A stretch of DNA of 64,000 bases from positions 34,462,503 through 34,526,502 of the forward strand of contig CM033396.1 in the NCBI GenBank assembly GCA_019426215.1. Direction: 5' to 3'. Of the stretch, positions 56,331 through 64,000 are shown piece by piece. The translations under genes and the position numbers were made by a program. The notes beneath the pieces are model-generated. The model saw only the letters and a list, made by a program, of their open reading frames with translations, ran no database searches and was not told the DNA's origin. Source of the DNA: Buddleja alternifolia (Eukaryota > Streptophyta > Magnoliopsida > Lamiales > Scrophulariaceae). The number at the start of each line of letters is the position of its first letter. Position 1 is the first letter of the stretch.

Positions 56331-58944
56331 TTTATTAAATTATTTATAAATTAATATTTGAAAAAAATGAAAATTCCTTTAAAATAAATTTTTATATCAA
56401 AATAACCCATGAAAATGTTATCAATCTTACAAACTTATGCTACTAACTTTTCATTGAAAAAATTCAAAAGATAAAATTAACAATATTTTGGACCACATTA
56501 TCCTTCATTTCTTAAGTTACGAATTAATTATTTGATTTTTCTTAACAATTTCTTTTTTTTTGTGTTGAATTTTTTAAATTGATAACTTTAAGAATTAAAT
56601 TACCCTTCATTTTGCACTAAATCAGAATTAAATTTTTTAGAACATTAAAAATCTAAGAATTTGAAACTAAAATCATAATCAATATCAATTATCAATACAA
56701 AAGTTCTAAGTAAATAAATTATGTATATAAAATTACATTTGATTAATTCTTATCTAGAAGGTTAAGGACAATTAAGTCCATAAATTTATTATTTTTGAAG
56801 GTTATTTTTTTAAATGGAAAGTTGATGGAGTGTGATTTTATTTATTAAAAATTATCATAGTAATTTTTTTTAGATATAAACGTTTATTTTGAGAGGTTTT
56901 TAATTATTTTCCCTTTTTATTTTCTATCTACATGAACTAACTCAAAAATAATTCAAAAACATAAATGAGTCCAAACATATCTATTACCATATGAAATGGC
57001 TGTAAGTTTTACAGTGCTTTCCTACGGGTTAAAAAAAATTCTCAATGAATCAAGTATATTTTCCTGGAGCAAACCTAAAGGAAAATATTATTATAAGCAA
57101 TTAAGTGCTTAAATACTTTCCTTGCCCTCATCAAAGATCAGCCATCACCTAGTAAAAGGAAAAGTGACCAAAGAACTTAGAGAAATATAAATAAACGTAA
57201 CTATAATATAATTTCAAAAAAATAAAATAAAAAAATAAACGAAATTGGAAGCATATTAATTAAAATGTTATCAGTGTATTGGTATATACTCAAATCAGTG
57301 CATTGCTTACCAAAAAAATAGATAAAAAAATACTCAAATCTCAAATTTAGGGATTTGTTGCCAAAAAGTACAACACATATTCAATCATTTTAAAATTGAT
57401 AGGGAAAAAAAGGAAAAAAAGAAGAGAATAACGAAGAGTAAGAGTTTCAAATTTGTCAAAACATATTTGAGCATGTTTCACTTAGAGAACTGTTATTAGC
57501 ACTCTAAAAATTGTCAATGACACTTCATTCACGCCTTTTGAATTAAGCAAATTACCAAAACGTTAATTTAATTTTAAAATAGCTTTTAGCTCACAATATG
57601 CATTATGTACATGTTTATCGACAATGACTTTGGACTTGGTCTTTTTACTTCATGTTCTCCATTTTCTTTCCTTCATCTAAATTATAAACTGGTTCTTACT
57701 ATGTTTAATTTCCGTTCAAAGCTAAAAGATTTGGAAATATTGTAATTAAACTAATTGAATTTAAAGCATATGTTTTATCTTAGTTTTTAAACCGTCTCAT
57801 TAAAAAGTGGTAAACCATGCATGTATTTTCTTTTTCTATGAGAAAAGTCATTCACTTGAGAAATCTCCAAAAATGCAAATCTTAAGCCAACTTGGAGTGG
57901 GTGATTTTGTCCACCAAAAATGATGGTTTGAAAAGTATAGCATACGAAACCAATACTATTACCCATTATGTATTTCCTGTAATTTAGATAACAAAACGAA
58001 TTGTTAAGCTTTTTAGTTTTCTACCTCACAGATCCCCAACATAATCTTTCCTTGCCAAAATAATTAATCATTTGTGAGATTAATATTGATTAATTTATAA
58101 AATTGTCAGTTGTACTTTTCATAGCTTATGAAAATTATTAATCCAATCACAATCTTAATTAATTAAGTTAATAATTTTAAGAATACCATAAAAAAATTAA
58201 ACGGAGCGATCGTTCTGAGAATATGTTTTTCTTAAAAAAAAAAATAGGAGTTAATATTTTGTTGATAATTAAGTAGGATTATTAAATAAAAGATACATCT
58301 CAAACATTTAGATAATTTGGTGATTGGATGATAGTAAAAAGTGGTATGAATACAATCGATCAACCAAAGAGAATCAATCATCGAAACGAAAAAAAGCAAA
58401 GAGAATTATTTACCCTCCCACCCATCCCAAAAAAAGAGAATGAAAGCAAAGAGGATTTCATCTAACATATATTGCGATATAAAAAAAAGAGAATATTTTC
58501 ATTGTTATAGCCAATAAACCAAGAAAGTCCATTAAAATTAAAATTTGTCTATACACACACATATATAATACTAATGATTCTTGTTACCTTATGAATGAGA
58601 GGCAAAGAGAACAAAAAAGCATGCCGGCATATGGATTAAGGAAAAATTATTAAGATGAGTAAATGATGGGAAAAATATATCCTTCACATCGTCGGGTAAA
58701 AATTCAATTAAGATGAAGGAGATATTGCTAGGTTCTACCGAGAATAGAAATTTTAGTATGTATATAACATATAACAAATGGAAAAATGAAAATACTTACT
58801 AAAGTTAAAGAGATAATTTAGGAAAAATAACAATGCATATTGTGTCATTAATGAAAATATAATTATCACAATTTTATTAGGAAGGTAAGTTTTCTTTTTC
58901 TGTTGACTTTGTGTCTCCAAAATAAAAAAGTGAAAATTATATAT
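56331..58944. other. AT-rich sequence, possibly interior of a Helitron
   Basis: No coding or RNA feature was recognised. Helitron helicase (RepHel) motifs are absent, so any Helitron here would be non-autonomous. Confidence 0.4.
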
Positions 58945-59173
58945 ACATCCCCAGACTTTAGTGCAAAATTACTGAAAATCCCCTGCCTTTTTGAAATTAC
59001 ATAGAAACCCCCACATGTTAAGATATTATAACAATTACACCCCCTTTATATTTAAAAGTTCTTACAATTTAACCTCCTGTAAACTTTACAAATAGACCCC
59101 TCGAGGGAGTCTTGTTGTAATTTAACAAAAGTAAGGGGGTGTTTTGATAATTAACACTAAAGTGAGGGGGTGT
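58945..59173. mobile_element. Foldback MITE, copy 2 of the family
   Basis: The arms ACATCCCCAGACTTTAGTG and the inverse ACACCCCCTCACTTTAGTG pair. The centre has CCCCTCGAGGGAGTC, equivalent to the palindrome of copy 1 (55571-55805). Internal phrases such as TTAAAA(A/G)TTCTTACA are shared by both copies. Confidence 0.75.
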
Positions 59174-59401
59174 GCATGTAATTCACCTAAATACCAACAA
59201 CAAAGATTTTGTTAAATATGGAAGACCACCATTTAACGTAGCTGAAAATAAGGATGCAATATTTTAAGTAAATTATATTCTTAAGGATTTCAAAATGATA
59301 AACCAACCAATGACAAAATTATTGACAATTTAAATAATTGAAAATTACTAAAAAATAGTATTGAGCTGATCAATTGAGTCAAAATCAATTCAAAATTTCT
59401 A

Positions 59402-61172
59402 GAACCTTTCCACCGGCTAAGAAGCAGTACTCTGCTGGAGTTTTATAAATCGACCTCGAGCCTGAAAATAAAACATTTTGATTATACATTAGTGTAAAAG
59501 TAAATCAAACAAAAAATTAAAAAGAGAAAGTAGTATTTACACAAATTATACAATTTTAACAATATAACTTTATTAACTCATCCACCATAATATTGATTGT
59601 CAATTTTAAAAGCTGAAGCAAATATTCATATATATACATATATGATTTAAATTTTATATTATCAATGAATCATAAATGTAAAAAATTATATAAAATATAT
59701 TTGTTCAAATAATATAAAACCTTAAAAAGGCAAAAGGACCTAAAAAGATAAGGAGAAATAAGTAAAAGATATTATACGGACAAACGCTGACAAAAGACCG
59801 TAAACGGCAAACATAAACATATGATATACACTCACCAAAAAATTGAAACTTACTTTTGATCTGCAAGTTTCATGGCCTCCAAAGCTGCCGAAGCTTCATT
59901 GTGTGCATTATGTACATTTCCGCTAAAGAACAGGAGCAAATCATTATGTAAATTATCAACATTAATTGATAATTTAATAGAAATTATGATAAAGATTGAA
60001 GACAAAAGATTGCAACAATATTCGAGGGTGGAAGCTTGGTAATGAAATTTTAATTACCATTATTTAAATTATTGAAAAGAAATAGCAGGAGCCATTTAGA
60101 TTTTGAGTTTTCAATTATTGAAAACAACTCACCTTAATTTTTCTCCACTTCTTAAAGCACATTTTTCCTTTATTATAATTGGAGGCTTGCATTACTGATC
60201 GTCTGACCCCATAGCCGCAACAATATAATATAATATAATATTGTTTTTGAAACACATATAAAACAGAAATAAACCATAATACTAATATAAATCTTTTGAA
60301 TTATGAAACTAATACCTCTTAATGTCTCCATAGCACTCGTTTTTCTTCCGTCAAATCATTTTGCAGTCTACACATTGTTAAGAGAGAGATTAACAAATAA
60401 AAAATAGTGTATTCATCATTTTCTTTTATTTACAATAACTGAAATCTATTGAAACAAACGAATAGGAAACTACTACTTTCAAAACTTGGGACTCTAGATT
60501 GCCAGAAATTTCATGGGAACACTTCAAGAACACAACCAATTGATACCATATATTTTTAATAAAGCATTTTCCCTAGGAAGAATGAGGCAATCAGACGGAA
60601 AAAATAAGAAAATAAGTACATTTAATGAATAAATGAGGAATCAAAATCAATGGCACTATCTGATAATATAAAAAAAATGATCAAGAAATGAAGATAATTT
60701 GATCGCTTATATAAATGATCTGATAGTACAAATTCTTTAAAACCCAAACACTAATAACAAATTTAAAGAAATGGTGAAACAAAAAGTACAATAACTTGGA
60801 AAAGAAAAGATGTTAATGATAATAAACACTTCTTACTCATAAATCAAGTAATCAAATTTATGATTAGTTCAAACCCACAATACATAACAAAGAAAAGAAG
60901 AACATTATTCAAGAAATAAAAAGAAAAATATGTTTATATATATTTCTTCATAATCTAAACCACGTAAAAATTTAAGAGAAATTGAAGAACAAAACATACA
61001 TATGAGATGAAAACAATGAATAATATAGTAGAACTAAATAGAAAAACGCATCCACTCAAAAAAAGAAAGAAAGTAGAATTTGTTCTTCATTTATCAATAT
61101 TAAAGTGAAATGAAAAAATACTTCATAAATTTAAAGCATCTATGATCTTACATTATCCATGAGTCGATCCGC
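59402..61172 (-). pseudogene. Row of exon-like segments of an unrecognised host gene
   Basis: On the minus strand at least three short segments have splice-site flanks and residue order typical of a coiled-coil protein. One is 61152-61172 (ADRLMDN, then GTAAG). A second is 60316-60367 (after ...TGTGTAG; LQNDLTEEKRVLWRH, then GTATTA). The third is 59854-59922 (after CTGTTCTTTAG; GNVHNAHNEASAALEAMKLAD, then GTAAGT). A final segment begins after TTTTCAG at 59461 and reads in phase to K-L-E-V-D-L-stop. A further piece may lie near 60200. Exon 2 has a stop as its second-last codon. I do not recognise the protein. The run lies downstream of a Helitron-like 3' end in the same orientation, so it may be a captured fragment or a decayed resident gene. 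Confidence 0.42.
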
Positions 61173-61599
61173 CTTGATTAATGTTTTTATTAAACAAAGA
61201 AAAATGCACTCTTATGTGCGTTCTTTTGCTGAAGAAACATGGAGGATTGAGTTTTATTTATTTGTACTATATGGAGGCCATATTGAGATGAAGATATATA
61301 ACATAGAAGGAAAATGGAAAAAATTATGGAATTAAAGAGATTGGCAACCTTCCATGCATGTATTAGGAAAAACGTATCAATTAAAGAATTAAGGACATAA
61401 ATAAGAAAATTACTCAGCACATTTGAAATTTAAAAACTTGTAATTATATACTTATTAATCCAACCAATGAAAACTTTTCAAGTTTATAAAAAAAAACTCA
61501 AAATTCTAAGAATTCAGAATTTGAGTCAAAATCAATCAATTTTGAGTCAACACACTTCCTTCAAATATATATAATATATAATATGTGCTTATTCTTGGG

Positions 61600-62669
61600 T
61601 CCATAAATTATTGTTGAGATTAACCTTGATTTGTTCAATTAGAGGTTCAATTGGTTCATACATAAGAAGATTATTGAATGTGGGGCTGAAACTTTGGTTG
61701 TATGTGTAAATGAGGGTAGGATCTAGGTAAATTTTTGTAGACCCATGAATATATGTTCATTTTAAACTTAGTGGTGTGATTGCATGTCAAATTTGATAGG
61801 TTTTTAAAGAGTATTTAAGACATACATGTTTGTTTTGACTTGAAAGTAAGATGAATGGAAATTTTTGTTTCTGCAAGTGATATTCAAGGTTGTAATTAAA
61901 TGACTCAAAGTGTGAATTTAATTATGTGATATTTTACGAAATAACATACATGTTTTCTGAGTCTCTCTATAAAATTTTGTAAAGAATGGAGTTATGCAAA
62001 AGTTTCTAAAATTCTTTCAGTGAAACTGCCAGTCTGTTTGGCGGGATTAAAAACGTCACTATTTTGAGCTTATTTGAAAACCCTGGAGATTTTCATTTAT
62101 TTTGAACATTTTACTGTAAAAACATATATATGTTAAAAAGGATGTGGCAAAAGTTTGGAATTTTTGAAGAAATAGGAAATTTTAAAAAATAGTTTGAAAA
62201 TAGATGGTATGTCTTGAAAATTCTATCAGGATAGTAATGTTTTGAAAATTGAATCACTGATTTAATTAAGTCATTTAAATTTGAAATTTTTATGGCATGT
62301 TCCAAAATTTTATTTTTGGTGTTTGTACAAATTTTCAAAGAAAATTCTTACACTGAGAAGTTATAAAAATTTCAATAGTAAAATTGCACAATATTTGTAG
62401 CTTGCTTGAGTTTTCTTTCAATTAAATTACCTATATGTCTAGATTATTCTTTTTCTGTTGTGCATCTTGCCTTATTTAGTAGGATAAGTTTAGTTAGGAA
62501 GAGAATGTATATTAGGTTAGGTATTCATAAGTTTAAGCCTTAATACGTTATTCATTTCACCGCCACATGTATCATACCCGACTTTACAACATACGAACCA
62601 GTTTGAGGTTATCATACTCTGGGAGTGCCCCTAAACTCTATAATAGTATCGTTTGAAAATTGAAGGAAA

Positions 62670-62705
<36 letters not shown>

Positions 62706-63711
62706 AAATTTCAATTACTATATATATTGTATAAAAAAAGAAGTTTATGGTTTTGAAAAATTGTGGAATCATGTTTCTGTTCTGAACTCATATCCTAAAG
62801 ATTACTCATCTGTTTCTCCACAATTTTAAATCTCTTTTGTTTATGATGATCAATGACTAGTATGGTTCTGTTCTGATCTGTTTATGTTAGTTGGATCTAA
62901 CTTAGCTTGCGTTGCCAAAGGGTACAACCGGTAATAGCGGACTTGCTGATTGGACCCTGAGTCCCCAAGCCCCCTCACAATGCACAACAGAAGCCATTTG
63001 TGGTTGTGTTGGGTAGTATCTGTTCCACATGTATTCGAGGATGTGTTTCTATTTGGTAAGGTCACTCTTTGCCCGAAGTGATAAGGTGGTCCGTCACTAT
63101 CGGTTGGGAGTCATAAGGTTATCTGTCATCAGCAATTTGGTTATTTGATCCTCATAATCACAATCGTTTTAAATTCTTTTACTGCTTATTATTTTTGAAC
63201 GTTATTTGGACGAAAATATATTTCTGTCTCGAATTGATATTTATGAATGTCATAAATCAGTTACTTAAAGTTTGAAGCTTTCTAAAGATTCAGTTTTGTG
63301 TAAAAATAAATAAATAATCATTTTTTATTATGTTCACGCATTCTGAAAGTTATTTGTATTTGTTAAACACCTCACACACATCGAGCATTCACTGAGTCTT
63401 TTACTCATATACTCTCTATATTTTACCTATTTTCTTCCAGCAATAGATAACCTCTTTAGGCGAGAGCATGGAGACTCATCTCGAGCCGAGTGATCTATGA
63501 AGATCTTTGCTTTGCAATAGCTTGGCGTTGACGTTTAGTTTTTCCCCGTCGTGAGTTTTCATTAGAGTATCTTTTCTTAAGATGTGCGGTTATGTTTATT
63601 GGGAGCACCTGACTAAAGGATATTTGTTATATGTTTTATTTCAGATATAATTTTATTAGAATTCATGCCTCGAGTTTGAACCCTTTTCAATGGTAAAATT
63701 GGGGCGTGACA
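61600..63711 (+). mobile_element. 5' LTR of a gypsy-type element (start undefined)
   Basis: The LTR ends TTGGGGCGTGACA at 63711, and the PBS follows. The region upstream is non-coding and AT-rich with a TA/TG microsatellite at 62670-62705. The GTGACA end and initiator tRNA-Met PBS match the type at 22047. The TG start was not located with confidence; TGTTGAGATTAACC at about 61612 is one candidate. The element continues past the window. Confidence 0.6.
62670..62705. repeat. Compound TA/TG microsatellite
   Basis: About 10 TA units followed by about 8 TG units, within the right-hand gypsy LTR. Confidence 0.95.
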
Positions 63712-63714
63712 GAG

Positions 63715-63726
63715 TGGTATCAGAGC
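63715..63726 (+). promoter_or_regulatory. Primer-binding site for initiator tRNA-Met
   Basis: TGGTATCAGAGC lies three bases after the LTR end GTGACA and is complementary to the 3' end of initiator methionine tRNA. The remaining 274 bp to the window edge are leader sequence without a gag start. Confidence 0.8.
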
Positions 63727-64000
63727 TTAGGCTAGTAGCTATACAAGGATAGGTACCGCAGACTGTGGTTTTAGGTATAGATCGAGAGTTTGAGATTGTT
63801 TTATGATCAGAGATATGACATTTTTCAATGTTTAAATTGTGGTAGACCATTGTTTGGGTGGCCGATCAAACGATGATTTATTACAATTGTAGCACTGAGT
63901 TAGGATAGGTTCCTAGGACTCTGAAAATGATAGGATAATACATTGGTACACAAGTGATCTAGTTTGGATTTCTGTATATTTAAGGATGTACAAACTTTGG

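Overview
This 64 kb window looks like plant nuclear DNA, probably from a eudicot. It is AT-rich and packed with Ty1/copia and Ty3/gypsy LTR retrotransposons, hAT, Mutator and PIF/Harbinger-type DNA transposons, MITEs, a TRIM and plastid-derived fragments. I found no intact host gene. Every long coding region belongs to a transposable element, and every one carries at least one stop, frameshift or truncation. Many short open frames are chance frames inside LTRs or shadows of element genes and are not listed.

Layout. 0-4.3 kb: a truncated LTR, then a decayed copia element interrupted by a 519 bp MITE and by a mosaic of plastid fragments (trnC, rpoA, rps19, rps12 intron end). 4.9-11.6 kb: a complete but gag/protease-only gypsy-type element with two 552-553 bp LTRs and a perfect 5 bp target-site duplication (TSD), full of internal repeats. 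11.6-14.9 kb: a 200 bp tandem duplication, then AT-rich spacer. 14.9-23.2 kb: a second copia pol pseudogene and several LTR pieces. 23.2-26.0 kb: a hAT-type element that received a poly-A retro-insertion and a second hAT deletion derivative. 26-36 kb: tandem repeats, a trio of 27-nt hairpins, several MITEs or hAT elements with clean 8 bp TSDs, a SINE-like piece and a 1.6 kb solo LTR.

36.2-39.4 kb: a long-terminal-inverted-repeat (TIR) element, probably a Pack-MULE, carrying a pentatricopeptide-repeat (PPR) gene fragment and itself hit by a TRIM retrotransposon. 41.3-55.6 kb: the best story in the window. One Mutator (MuDR) transposase gene has been split by three insertions: a hAT MITE, a hAT element carrying its own transposase remnant, and a 2.1 kb solo LTR. 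The hAT element in turn received a 7.6 kb Athila-like gypsy element on the minus strand. Its gag-pol frame is open apart from one in-frame stop, and its 5' LTR is deleted. TSDs at each junction allow the order of events to be read. 55.6-61.2 kb: foldback MITEs, a Helitron-like 3' end and a row of exon-like segments with splice signals on the minus strand. About 61.6-64 kb: the 5' LTR and primer-binding site (PBS) of another gypsy element that runs off the right edge.

The elements do not form a pathway. What they share is nesting: younger elements inside older ones, with duplicated target sites as the record. All assignments come from reading motifs, boundaries and repeats by eye; no database search was possible.
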